Shown here one piece after another: positions 8,131 to 15,985 of a DNA stretch of 41,406 nucleotides (its first letter is position 1; every line of letters starts with the position of its first letter). The DNA is from an uncultured Parabacteroides sp. Lineage in GTDB: Bacteria > Bacteroidota > Bacteroidia > Bacteroidales > Tannerellaceae. The translations under genes were made by a program, and so were the position numbers. The stretch spans positions 1 through 41,406 of the forward strand of contig NZ_CAJJWO010000046.1 in assembly GCF_905196875.1 (NCBI RefSeq). The letters are read 5' to 3'. Below the pieces are notes generated by a model. That model did not search any database and was not told where the DNA came from. It saw nothing but the letters and a program-made list of their open reading frames with translations.

Positions 8131-9366
8131 ATGAATAACTGGAAAAGAGTATTCGCTATTATATGGACCGGTCAGTTCTTCTCTATCCTGACCAGCTCGA
8201 TCGTTAATTTTGCAATCATCCTATGGCTTAGTTTCGAAACGAAATCGGCAGAGGTTTTGGCTTTTGCCGCTATTGCCGCCATGCTTCCGCAGTCGGTACT
8301 CGGTTTGTTTACGGGTATATTTATCGACCGTTGGAAGAGGAAGCGTGTTATGATTATGGCGGATAGCTTTATCGCTTTCTGTACCTTGATACTCGCCGTT
8401 TTGTTCTATCTGGATATAGCGAAGCTCGGTCATGTTTATATCCTGCTGGCTTTGCGTTCGGTCGGTTCGGCTTTTCATATGCCAGCGATGCAGGCGTCTG
8501 TTCCCTTGCTGGCTCCGAAGTCGGAGTTGATCCGTATAGCCGGGATCAATCAGATTATCCAATCGGCCTGTAATATTGCCGGGCCGGCGTTGGCTGCCCT
8601 TTTTATCTCTTTTATGGAGATGACGAATATCCTGCTGCTGGATGTGATCGGGGCGGCATTGGCCTGTACGTCCCTTTTGTTTGTGAAGATTCCTGATCCG
8701 GAGAATGAGGAAAGGAGTCAAAAGGTACAATTATGGAAAGAAGCCAAAGAAGCCTATACGGAGGTGCGTGCGCAGAACGGGTTGTCGTGGTTGTTTATCC
8801 TGTCTATTCTTGCCACTTTCTTTATTATGCCGGTAGGGGTATTGTTTCCGTTGATGACATTGGAGCATTACTCGGGGAATGCTTACCAGATCAGTCTGGT
8901 AGAAGCCGCCTGGGGGAGCGGTGCCTTGCTGGGAGGCGCTTTTCTGGGGATAAAGAAGTTTAGGCTGAATGAGATATCGTTGATTAACTGGATGTATATC
9001 CTGTTGGGTATCACCTTCCTGCTGTCGGGGGTGCTACCGGTTTCGGGGTATCCTCTGTTTGTCGGACTGACTGTGATAGGCGGTATATCCGGTGCCCTTT
9101 ATATGGCTTCCTTTACAACAGTCATGCAGACCCGGATTAATCCGGTAGTGATGGGACGGGTATTCTCTTTTTATATGAGTGTCAGCCTGTTGCCGTCGAT
9201 GATCGGATTGCTGAGTACCGGTTTCCTGGCGGATACGATCGGGATCGGGAATACGTTTATCATCGGCGGCGTGCTGGTAGGAGCGATTGGCTTGATTTCC
9301 TTTGTTTCTCCGGCTATAAAGAGTTTGAAAAAGAGTTTTGATCTTTTCCGCTCTGATCCGGATTGA
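8131..9366 (+). CDS. MFS exporter of the Mef (macrolide efflux-like) type
   Basis: 411 residues with 12 predicted membrane segments. The N terminus (MNNWKRVFAIIWTGQFFSIL) and the segment between TM2 and TM3 (GIFIDRWKRKRVMIMAD) resemble Mef(A)-type and other MFS_3 proteins. The ALRSVGSAFHMPAMQASVPLL stretch (about residues 108-128) is another close counterpart of Mef proteins. Such exporters extrude macrolides or other hydrophobic drugs or siderophores; the substrate here is unproven. The start follows AAAAGAAG by a few bases. The gene is preceded by a leader peptide and hairpins, suggesting drug-inducible expression. Its 3' end overlaps the convergent sulfatase gene by 53 bp. Confidence 0.88.
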   Translation: MNNWKRVFAIIWTGQFFSILTSSIVNFAIILWLSFETKSAEVLAFAAIAAMLPQSVLGLFTGIFIDRWKRKRVMIMADSFIAFCTLILAVLFYLDIAKLGHVYILLALRSVGSAFHMPAMQASVPLLAPKSELIRIAGINQIIQSACNIAGPALAALFISFMEMTNILLLDVIGAALACTSLLFVKIPDPENEERSQKVQLWKEAKEAYTEVRAQNGLSWLFILSILATFFIMPVGVLFPLMTLEHYSGNAYQISLVEAAWGSGALLGGAFLGIKKFRLNEISLINWMYILLGITFLLSGVLPVSGYPLFVGLTVIGGISGALYMASFTTVMQTRINPVVMGRVFSFYMSVSLLPSMIGLLSTGFLADTIGIGNTFIIGGVLVGAIGLISFVSPAIKSLKKSFDLFRSDPD

Positions 9367-10930
9367 GTGACTTATAATAGTTGATACGTTCTGTCCATGG
9401 GCGATATTCAAACGGGAAGACCTGTTGTTGTTCGGCCCATCGGTTCCACTTTTCTTCCAGGTCTTTTACTTTTTGAGGCTGTTGTGTTGCCTGGTCGTTT
9501 TCTTCGAACGGGTCGGTAGCCAGGTCGATCAGCTCCCAGGGCTGCTTGCCGTTGTTGCGAACTAGCTTCCAGCCGTCGGAAATGATAGCGCAGGAGCTTT
9601 GATGTTCGAAGAACAGGTCGCGCGGTTCCAATGCTTTGTTTTGTACGGCCGGTAAGAGGCTTCTGCCGTCAGTAGCACGCAATTGCTTATTGTTGAACTG
9701 TCCGGGGTATTCCGCCGAAGCTATCTCCAGGCAGGTAGGCATCACATCGATGATATGGCTGTATTCGCGGTTGAACTTCCCTTTGAGGACATTCTTTTGC
9801 GGATCGCCGTACATGACGATAAAAGGCGTACTGGTTCCGCCCTGGAAACACCATTGTTTGTAACTCCTGTAAGGTGTATTGTTGAGGTCGGCCATCAATT
9901 GCCCGATAAATCCTCCCTCGTTGGTCGAACCGTTATCGCTCAGGAAGAGAAATACCGTGTTTTCGTAGATCCCTTTTTCTTTGGTAGCGGCAATGACTTC
10001 CCCGATACCATCGTCCATTATCTCGATCATGGCGGCATAGGTAGCCATATCAGTTATCCATGCTTCCTGTTGTTCGGGCGTCAGGCTGGTCCATGCCGGC
10101 TGGCCGCCTTTAAACTCTTTCTGATGCAAAGGCAATGTCAGGTCGTCATCGAACAGTCCCATTGCCTTCTGGCGGTCGAAACGCTGTTGCCGCAGTACGT
10201 CATATCCTGCCTTATATCTTTCCCGGCATGCCTCGACCCGCTCTTTAGGGGCATGTAACGGCAGGTGAGGGGCATAATGGGCCAGGTACATAAACATCGG
10301 GACATCGGCGGGATGGTTACGAACGAAGCTGACAGCCGAATCTGTTATGGCCGTTGTATAATAATAATCGTCCGGAAGCTCCGTGATCCGCTGCGTACCG
10401 GAGTAGAGAGGCTTCGGCGTATAATAACTTCCCCCGCCGCTCAGGCAACCGTAATAGGTATCGAATCCCCGTTGCGTGGGATAGCTGCCGTTGGGTTTAT
10501 CATATGCCCCCTCTACTGTCAGGTGCCATTTGCCGCTCATGTAGGTGGCATATCCGTTTGCTTTGAGTACTTCGGCGATTGTCGGATAATCAGCCGATAT
10601 CTGTCCCCGGTAGCCGGGACGGTGTTCGTCGACCGCCGTCATCCATCCCATTCCCGCTTCATGCTGGTAACGTCCCGTCATCAGGGCCGCACGGCTGGGA
10701 CAACTGCGTCCGGTGTTCTTGAACTGGCTGAAGCGTACTCCGTTTTCTCCCAGAAAGTCGATGTTGGGCGTATGAACCTCTCCACCGTAACATCCCAAAT
10801 CGGAAAATCCCATATCATCGCACAGGATCAGGATAATGTTAGGATGCGTTTGACTGTCGGCATTTCTGGCTGCCGCAATTTGTGCTACCGAGACAATTGC
10901 CACGGAGCTTAATAGAATTTTATTCATCAT
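9314..10930 (-). CDS. Secreted arylsulfatase (type I, formylglycine-dependent)
   Basis: 538 residues. A signal peptide (about residues 1-21) is followed by the sulfatase alkaline-phosphatase fold. The metal-binding start is NIILILCDDMGFSDLGCYGG (D38, D39). The modification motif is C77-P-S-R in SCPSRAALMTGR, where the cysteine is converted to formylglycine by an anaerobic sulfatase-maturating enzyme encoded elsewhere. MSGKWHL and DDGIG/FLSDNG supply further active-site residues. Type I sulfatases in gut Bacteroidales release sulfate from host glycans or glycosaminoglycans. No glycoside hydrolase or SusCD pair lies beside it, so it is a stand-alone enzyme and its glycan cannot be inferred. Convergent overlap with the MFS exporter is 53 bp. 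Confidence 0.94.
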   Translation of the reverse strand: MMNKILLSSVAIVSVAQIAAARNADSQTHPNIILILCDDMGFSDLGCYGGEVHTPNIDFLGENGVRFSQFKNTGRSCPSRAALMTGRYQHEAGMGWMTAVDEHRPGYRGQISADYPTIAEVLKANGYATYMSGKWHLTVEGAYDKPNGSYPTQRGFDTYYGCLSGGGSYYTPKPLYSGTQRITELPDDYYYTTAITDSAVSFVRNHPADVPMFMYLAHYAPHLPLHAPKERVEACRERYKAGYDVLRQQRFDRQKAMGLFDDDLTLPLHQKEFKGGQPAWTSLTPEQQEAWITDMATYAAMIEIMDDGIGEVIAATKEKGIYENTVFLFLSDNGSTNEGGFIGQLMADLNNTPYRSYKQWCFQGGTSTPFIVMYGDPQKNVLKGKFNREYSHIIDVMPTCLEIASAEYPGQFNNKQLRATDGRSLLPAVQNKALEPRDLFFEHQSSCAIISDGWKLVRNNGKQPWELIDLATDPFEENDQATQQPQKVKDLEEKWNRWAEQQQVFPFEYRPWTERINYYKSLNPDQSGKDQNSFSNSL

Positions 10931-11013
10931 GTTATCTAAGGTTATAATAGATATGGGGATAAAGTTACAGATAAGTTTTTATATAATTCTATCCGGCTTT
11001 GTAAAAGGTCTTC

Positions 11014-11040
11014 CCCCGGCAGGCGACGGGAGTCAACTTT
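11014..11040. repeat. Degenerate copy of a 27-bp GC-rich element
   Basis: The 27 bp at 11014-11040 and at 8072-8098 are identical at 21 positions, in the same orientation, both ending in ACTTT and both containing CCCCGGCAG and a GGG block. One copy is in the exporter leader and the other lies between the sulfatase and the ABC ATPase genes. It may be a small dispersed hairpin element; with only two copies chance or convergent hairpins remain possible. Confidence 0.3.
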
Positions 11041-11097
11041 AATAACGGTTGCACCCTCACGGGGAAATGCTCCGGCACAAGCAAGTCCAATCCTGAC

Positions 11098-11778
11098 TCA
11101 AAGTATTCCATCCAACTCATTGACAATTTGTCCGTCGAAAAGATTGATGATGTAGTCGGCGTATGTGGCATCGTGCTGCGAGTGTGTCACCATGACGATA
11201 GTCGTTCCTTCGGCGTTCAACTGACTGAGCAGTTTCATTATTTCGAGACTGTTCTTGGAGTCGAGGTTGCCGGTCGGCTCGTCGGCCAAAATCAATTTAG
11301 GTTTGCCTACTACGGCGCGGGCGATGGCTACTCGTTGCTGTTGGCCTCCGGATAGTTGTTGCGGGTAATGTTTGGCGCGTTGGCTGAGGCGCACTTTGCG
11401 CAGGATGTCAAGTACTTGCTGCTTGCGTTCGGCTTTGGGTACGCCAAGGTATTTCAGTTGGAGGTCTATGTTTTCTTCCACCGTCAGCTCGTCGATGAGG
11501 TTAAAACTCTGGAAGACGAACCCGATACGTCCTTTGCGGTAACGGGTTCGGTCTTTCTCTTTCAAGTGTCCCATTTCTTCCCCATCCAACAGGTAGCTGC
11601 CTTCGTCCGGGTTGTCCAGCAGGCCGAGAATATGCAGCAAGGTCGATTTGCCGCATCCGCTTGGACCCATGATGGCGACGAACTCGCCCTTTTTCACTTC
11701 CATGCTTACGCCGTTGAGTGCGATGGTTTCTATTTCTTCCGTTCGGAAGCTTTTGCTGAGATTCTTTATTTTAATCAT
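11098..11778 (-). CDS. ABC transporter ATP-binding protein, LolD/MacB type
   Basis: 226 residues. Walker A is GPSGCGKST (residues 38-46), the Q-loop is in FVFQSFNLIDELTV, the signature is LSGGQQQRVAIARA (about 142) and Walker B with the catalytic glutamate is LILADEPTGNLD. The H-loop is in VMVTHSQHD. The LDEPTGNLDS form and the short length are typical of ATPases that partner FtsX/MacB permeases. It lies 47 bp downstream of the 780-residue permease on the same strand and is very likely its partner. It may also serve the permeases at 1-2949, which have no ATPase in the window, but that is speculation. Confidence 0.95.
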   Translation of the reverse strand: MIKIKNLSKSFRTEEIETIALNGVSMEVKKGEFVAIMGPSGCGKSTLLHILGLLDNPDEGSYLLDGEEMGHLKEKDRTRYRKGRIGFVFQSFNLIDELTVEENIDLQLKYLGVPKAERKQQVLDILRKVRLSQRAKHYPQQLSGGQQQRVAIARAVVGKPKLILADEPTGNLDSKNSLEIMKLLSQLNAEGTTIVMVTHSQHDATYADYIINLFDGQIVNELDGIL

Positions 11779-11825
11779 GACTTGTTTCGTTTTTTATAAT
11801 GATGTTATCTGTTATATACTGTTTT

Positions 11826-14168
11826 TTATTCCGTCCGGATGCTTTTTATAGGGTTGCGGCGGGCGACTTTCAAAGTTTGACTGATGATTGACACGAAAGC
11901 GATGACTATGGTTGCCAAAACAGCCGCGGCTATGAGGTGCCACGGGAAGGCGATGCGGTTATAGAATGACTCCAAACTGATTTGAACCGCTTTCAAACTG
12001 ATGGGCAGGGCGAAGCAGGCGGCAAGCAACGAGAGCGTCATGAACCGTTTGGAAAGTTCCCATACCGCACCGCTTGTTTCGGCTCCCATCACTTTGCACA
12101 AGGCAATCCGCTTGCTTTGCTGTTCGGTGTAGCTTATCGACATGGCAAACAATCCCATGGCAGAGATGAGGATGGAGATGGCCATGAAGCAAAGGACGAG
12201 CATCACGACGTTTTTTTCGTGTGTCAAATCTTTGTTCAGATAATCATCGATATAATCGGCTTCCAGGTCTTTCGGTATCCCGATCACCTCTTTGGACACT
12301 TCCCGACAGGTATGGCGGATGGCGGCCAGGGCTTCCGACCGGTCACCTCGGGTCCGGATGACTTGACTGATCACATAGCCTTGCGGATCCATCACCCCGA
12401 CCGCTCCGTGCGAATCGGGTGTCGGAGTGCTTAACGGCATGAGTGAACGGTAATCACGGATAACACCACAGACGTTATACCGGTAGCCGCTCTCGTTGCC
12501 GTTCTTCCCGAAATGGGGGTTGTCGGCCGAAAGGTTGTAACGGCGGCAGGTCTCTTCCGTTACCCAAACCATGCCGGGTAGCGGGTCTGACCAGCGTTCT
12601 GCTACTTCGAAGCCCAACATCCGGAATGCTGTGCTGTCCACATCCGAGAGGTGGAGCCATGACATTCCCTCTTCGTCCGGCTGGCGTACGCCATCGTGGC
12701 CGCTGACGAAAGGCAGTTTCCGTGCCAACGCCACTTCTGTCACCTGGGGCAATGCCTGCAAACGTTTCTGGAGGATGGCTTGTTTGTCGTAGGTCGCTCC
12801 TAAATCCCAGGCCCGTACAAAGACCAGATCGGTATTATAACCGGTCGGCAGGGTAGCAAGGTAGTGTATTTGGACGGCCATTGTCAGCCCCAACGCAATG
12901 AGGAACGTGCTGATCACGTTCTGCACGATGATGAACAGGCGGCTGAACAGTTGCTTGTTTTGCAAGCGGAAGTTCCCCTTTACAATATCTATCGGGCTGT
13001 ATTTACGGATGATGAGAGCCGGTAGTAATCCCGATATGCCGGTGATTCCGGCCAACAACAACAGGGCGTAGGCGACCGTTGCGGGAGAAAGCGATATGGC
13101 GATTTGGGTAGAGAGCAAGTATTCGAAATAGGGTTTGGCAATGACGGCAATGAGGCATCCGCCGATGAAGCACCCGGTTGTGAAGATTGCCGACTCGGCG
13201 AGGTAGCGCAATACGATTTGCCCGGCAGAATCGCCCATCAACCGGCGAGTTGCCATCTCATGTGCCCGCTTGCCGGTTTGCGACACGGTCAGGTTGATGT
13301 AGTTGAAGACGGCCGAAAGGAGCAAGATTATCGCGATGGCCAATAAGATTTGAACCTGTTTCCGTGTCCCGTTGCGGAAAGGAGTGTTATGGTTCATGGG
13401 TGAAAAGTATATTTCGTCCATGCGTGTGAGTGATGAACCCCACGCAAAGGAGTTTGTGCTGTTGTCTTCTTCCCAATAATCCCAATAACTTTTATAACTG
13501 TCGAGCAGTTTTCGGGTGACGTTGGCGGGTGTTGCCCCTTCCGCTAACGTGACGAACGTTTGGGTCTGACCGAAGTTATCCATCCAGGCATAAGTCTTTT
13601 CCTCCAATTTGATAGAGACCAGGAGGTCGACCGGTTTCAACAGTTCTGTCGGATCGAAGGCCGGGAGAATCCCGATGACCCGTAGCGGTGTTTGGTTCAG
13701 GTACATGATTGTGCGTCCGATAGGATTTTCATTACCGAATACTTTACGGGCGAACGGTTCGGAAATGACGGCCTCGTCTGTTCCGTTTAGCGCCTTGTCG
13801 CGGTTGCATCCGATGAGCGAATAGCCCAGCATCCGGAAGAAGTTGGAATCGACGGCAAGGCTGTTTGCCTGGTAGTAGTTGTTGTCTATGGTTAAGTCCG
13901 TCAACTCGCTGTTGATGAAGCGTGTCCATTCTTTTATTTCCGGAATGGAAGGGAATAATTCCGGGGCGGTACCGACTGTCATACCGATGTCATTGCCGTA
14001 GCCGATGGCATACAATTGCTGGGAGTATGGCTGTTTGTTACCGATATTGAATTCGGTTTTAGCGTATAGTGTTAAAAGGAGGACGACTCCCAATGCGATG
14101 GCCAGTCCGAAGAACTGGATAGCCGTGTAGAGCTTGTTGCGGCTGAGAAAAGTGAAGTACGATTTCAT
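11826..14168 (-). CDS. ABC transporter permease, large two-FtsX-domain type
   Basis: 780 residues, about twice the length of the permeases at the start of the window. TM1 (about 18-38) is followed by a MacB-like periplasmic domain and a first FtsX bundle (about 275-400). A central membrane segment (about 425), a second periplasmic domain and a second FtsX bundle (about 665-770) complete it. The last segment ends VARRNPIKSIRTE, the usual FtsX end. Coupling segments are HEMATRRLMGDSAGQIVLRY and KRIALCKVMGAETSGAVWEL. With the adjacent ATPase it forms a complete exporter-like ABC unit of the BceAB/MacB-like kind. It is divergent from a two-component system, with twin palindromes in the shared intergenic region. 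Confidence 0.93.
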   Translation of the reverse strand: MKSYFTFLSRNKLYTAIQFFGLAIALGVVLLLTLYAKTEFNIGNKQPYSQQLYAIGYGNDIGMTVGTAPELFPSIPEIKEWTRFINSELTDLTIDNNYYQANSLAVDSNFFRMLGYSLIGCNRDKALNGTDEAVISEPFARKVFGNENPIGRTIMYLNQTPLRVIGILPAFDPTELLKPVDLLVSIKLEEKTYAWMDNFGQTQTFVTLAEGATPANVTRKLLDSYKSYWDYWEEDNSTNSFAWGSSLTRMDEIYFSPMNHNTPFRNGTRKQVQILLAIAIILLLSAVFNYINLTVSQTGKRAHEMATRRLMGDSAGQIVLRYLAESAIFTTGCFIGGCLIAVIAKPYFEYLLSTQIAISLSPATVAYALLLLAGITGISGLLPALIIRKYSPIDIVKGNFRLQNKQLFSRLFIIVQNVISTFLIALGLTMAVQIHYLATLPTGYNTDLVFVRAWDLGATYDKQAILQKRLQALPQVTEVALARKLPFVSGHDGVRQPDEEGMSWLHLSDVDSTAFRMLGFEVAERWSDPLPGMVWVTEETCRRYNLSADNPHFGKNGNESGYRYNVCGVIRDYRSLMPLSTPTPDSHGAVGVMDPQGYVISQVIRTRGDRSEALAAIRHTCREVSKEVIGIPKDLEADYIDDYLNKDLTHEKNVVMLVLCFMAISILISAMGLFAMSISYTEQQSKRIALCKVMGAETSGAVWELSKRFMTLSLLAACFALPISLKAVQISLESFYNRIAFPWHLIAAAVLATIVIAFVSIISQTLKVARRNPIKSIRTE

Positions 14169-14192
14169 CTCTATTCTTTGTTTTGTTTGTTA

Positions 14193-14222
14193 CAAATGTA
14201 TAGGGTTGCCGTCATTCGGCAA
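14193..14222 (-). promoter_or_regulatory. Promoter of the ABC permease-ATPase operon
   Basis: On the minus strand TTG (14222-14220), a 19-bp spacer and TACATTTG (14200-14193) form an exact Bacteroidota promoter 25 bp upstream of the permease ATG. The twin palindromes at 14250-14289 lie roughly 70 and 95 bp upstream of the predicted start, a position typical of activator sites. Confidence 0.75.
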
Positions 14223-14249
14223 TGGATGGAAAGCACGGTTAGAGCAGTT

Positions 14250-14289
14250 TGTATGAAAATCATACACCTGTTTGTATGATATTCATACA
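14250..14289. promoter_or_regulatory. Twin 17-bp palindromic operators in the divergent region
   Basis: Two perfect inverted repeats share the same arms: TGTATGA-AAA-TCATACA (14250-14266) and TGTATGA-TAT-TCATACA (14273-14289). Their centres are 23 bp apart, about two helical turns. They lie between the ABC operon and the two-component system. The neighbouring regulator has a Fis-type helix-turn-helix that binds as a dimer to this kind of palindrome, so it is the natural candidate (inference). The second palindrome reaches into the likely -33 region of the regulator gene. Confidence 0.8.
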
Positions 14290-14344
14290 GCCTTTTTCCG
14301 TACCTTTATCCCCGATAAATGAAGGTAATCTAAACGAATCGGAT

Positions 14345-14869
14345 ATGGCGAATTACGGGACGATATTGGTGGTGGATGATAATCCGGCGATTCTTACGGC
14401 AGTCAGGATCTGTTTGGCCGGTGAGTTTGACAAAGTATTGACGCTTGTTTCTCCCGACACGCTTCTTACGGTATTGGCACAAGAGGAGGTGGATGTGATT
14501 TTGCTCGACATGAACTTCACGCAAGGGGGAAACTCCGGACAAGACGGCTTGCTTTGGCTTCGGGCAATCCATAAGAAGCATCCGGCCATTCCGGTGGTGC
14601 TGGTGACGGCATACGCTGATATCAAATTGGCGGTGCGCGGGTTGAAGATGGGAGCGGCAGACTTTGTTACCAAGCCTTGGGACAACCAGGAGTTGATCCG
14701 TGTCTTGAAAGATGCGATTGATGCCGGCCGGAAAGTGGTTTCGTTGGAACAAGTCGAGGCGGAACATGTGCATAAGGTCGTGGAGCGTTGCCACGGCAAC
14801 ATCAGTCGGGCTGCCGAACTGTTGGGGATTACCCGGCAGACGTTGTATGCTAAAATGAAAAAACTATGA
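14345..14869 (+). CDS. Response regulator, REC plus Fis-type HTH without AAA+ domain
   Basis: 174 residues from the ATG at 14345. A longer in-frame start at 14249 would run through the operator palindromes and gives an unrelated N terminus, so it is rejected. The REC domain (1-125) has the acidic pair D11/D12, phosphoacceptor D55 in ILLDMNF, T88 and K110 in TKPWDN. The C terminus (141-174, ERCHGNISRAAELLGITRQTLYAKMKKL) is a Fis-type HTH_8. NtrC-family regulators carry an AAA+ sigma-54 ATPase of about 230 residues between these two parts; here they are joined directly, as in ActR/RegA/PrrA regulators. It therefore cannot work as a sigma-54 activator. The stop overlaps the start of the kinase gene (ATGA). 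Confidence 0.92.
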   Translation: MANYGTILVVDDNPAILTAVRICLAGEFDKVLTLVSPDTLLTVLAQEEVDVILLDMNFTQGGNSGQDGLLWLRAIHKKHPAIPVVLVTAYADIKLAVRGLKMGAADFVTKPWDNQELIRVLKDAIDAGRKVVSLEQVEAEHVHKVVERCHGNISRAAELLGITRQTLYAKMKKL

Positions 14870-15699
14870 TTCTGATAGTCTCTTTTTTGGTGGTCGTTGT
14901 TGTCTTCTTCGGGTGGTTCTATCGTCATCAGGTGTTGTTGAGAGACCGGGCACATCTGATGCGTGAGGCGATTCGCAACGGAGAGTTCACGTTCCGTCTT
15001 CCAGTGAAAGGTCTGTTCTTCGGAGAACGGGCGTTGCAGGAAGCCCTTAACGAAACAGGTAAGGATATAGGCGTGCTGCTTGCCCGCAACGAAGTGGAAT
15101 CGTGGCAGCGCCTGACTCGTGTGCTCACCCATGAAATCATGAATGCTACGACACCGATTGCCAGCATCAGCCAGGCCTATTTGGATAACCCAGCGATTGC
15201 GGGGACGGTTTACGAGGAGGGAGTCCGTGCCATTCATGACACCAGCCGGGGGCTTGCCTTGTTTGTGGACAGTTACCGGAAATTGGCAGAGTTGCAGGAG
15301 CCGGTTCTTGTGGAGATCCCATTGGCCGCTTTCGTGGAAAGAATTCGGACGCTTTATCCGGATTTGGAGTGGCATATTTCAATCCCTTTGTCTGCCACGA
15401 TGTTTACGGATGAGAATATGTTGCGCCAAGTGTTGATCAATCTGGTCAAGAATGCCTGCGAAGCAGGGGCGACGGCTATGGATGTGCGTTGGAATAAGGG
15501 GTTGTGGGTCAGCAACAACGGTGCGCCTATTCCGGCAGATGTCGAACGGGAGATTTTTGTTCCGTTCTTTACAACCAAAAAGAATGGTTCGGGTATCGGC
15601 TTGTCACTTTCCCGGCAGATGATGGTTCGGCAAGGCCGGGACCTTTGTTTGGCTGAACGGCCTGTGCCCGGTTTCCAGGTGACGTTTATTGTGTCTTAG
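14866..15699 (+). CDS. Compact sensor histidine kinase, single membrane anchor
   Basis: 277 residues. One N-terminal membrane segment (residues 1-18) is followed directly by a short linker and the dimerisation domain, with the phosphoacceptor H89 in RVLTHEIMNATTPIASIS. The HATPase domain shows the N box INLVKNACEAG (about 191-201), WVSNNG and the G box NGSGIGLSLSR (about 240-250). There is no periplasmic sensor, HAMP or PAS domain, so it may sense through the membrane or through its ABC partner, as kinases beside BceAB-type exporters do. The 4-bp overlap with the regulator gene indicates translational coupling. Confidence 0.92.
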   Translation: MILIVSFLVVVVVFFGWFYRHQVLLRDRAHLMREAIRNGEFTFRLPVKGLFFGERALQEALNETGKDIGVLLARNEVESWQRLTRVLTHEIMNATTPIASISQAYLDNPAIAGTVYEEGVRAIHDTSRGLALFVDSYRKLAELQEPVLVEIPLAAFVERIRTLYPDLEWHISIPLSATMFTDENMLRQVLINLVKNACEAGATAMDVRWNKGLWVSNNGAPIPADVEREIFVPFFTTKKNGSGIGLSLSRQMMVRQGRDLCLAERPVPGFQVTFIVS

Positions 15700-15767
15700 T
15701 TTGAACAAAATCGAAGTGTTGTTATTAACATGAACGGCAACAGAAGATAAAAATATAGGATAAACTA

Positions 15768-15797
15768 TTGCATATCTCCTTATATTTTATACCTTTA
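15768..15797 (+). promoter_or_regulatory. Putative promoter of the HU-like gene
   Basis: TTG at 15768-15770, a 19-bp spacer and TACCTTTA at 15790-15797 (one mismatch from TAnnTTTG). The predicted start is just upstream of the 22-bp iterons, so the iterons would lie in the transcribed leader. Confidence 0.6.
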
Positions 15798-15818
15798 GTC
15801 CTGACTTAGTAATATCAT

Positions 15819-15898
15819 CCTGTACACCCTGGCTGATTATCCTGTACACCCTGGTCGGCCAGCCTGTACACCTTATTCGATTATCCTGTACAGCCTGG
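15819..15898 (+). repeat. Four 22-bp iterons with CCTGTACA core
   Basis: CCTGTACA begins at 15819, 15841, 15863 and 15885, an exact 22-bp period. The first two copies read CCTGTACACCCTGG; the third and fourth differ at a few positions (CCTGTACACCTTA, CCTGTACAGCCTGG). TGTACA in each core is a palindrome. The spacing of about two helical turns places all copies on one face of the DNA. They lie between the likely promoter and the HU-like gene. Function is unknown: an operator for autoregulation or a replication-type iteron cluster are the main options. Confidence 0.85.
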
Positions 15899-15985
15899 TT
15901 TTACTAACTAGTAATCAATGATATAAAAGGTAGTAACCTTTGAAATAACTAGTAGTAATATTAAATCTAACAGAAAGGGAACCGC

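Noticed and set aside
10989..11171. 60-codon ORF on the minus strand between sulfatase and ATPase genes
   Set aside because: Most of it is another frame of the ATPase 3' end; the remainder covers the degenerate GC-rich element and has no support as protein.
14249..14344. Longer N terminus for the response regulator
   Set aside because: It would translate the twin palindromes and the promoter region, and the REC fold begins only at the ATG at 14345.
15819..15898. Possible CRISPR array
   Set aside because: Period is 22 bp with a core of 8-14 bp, so there is no room for spacers, and no cas genes are near.
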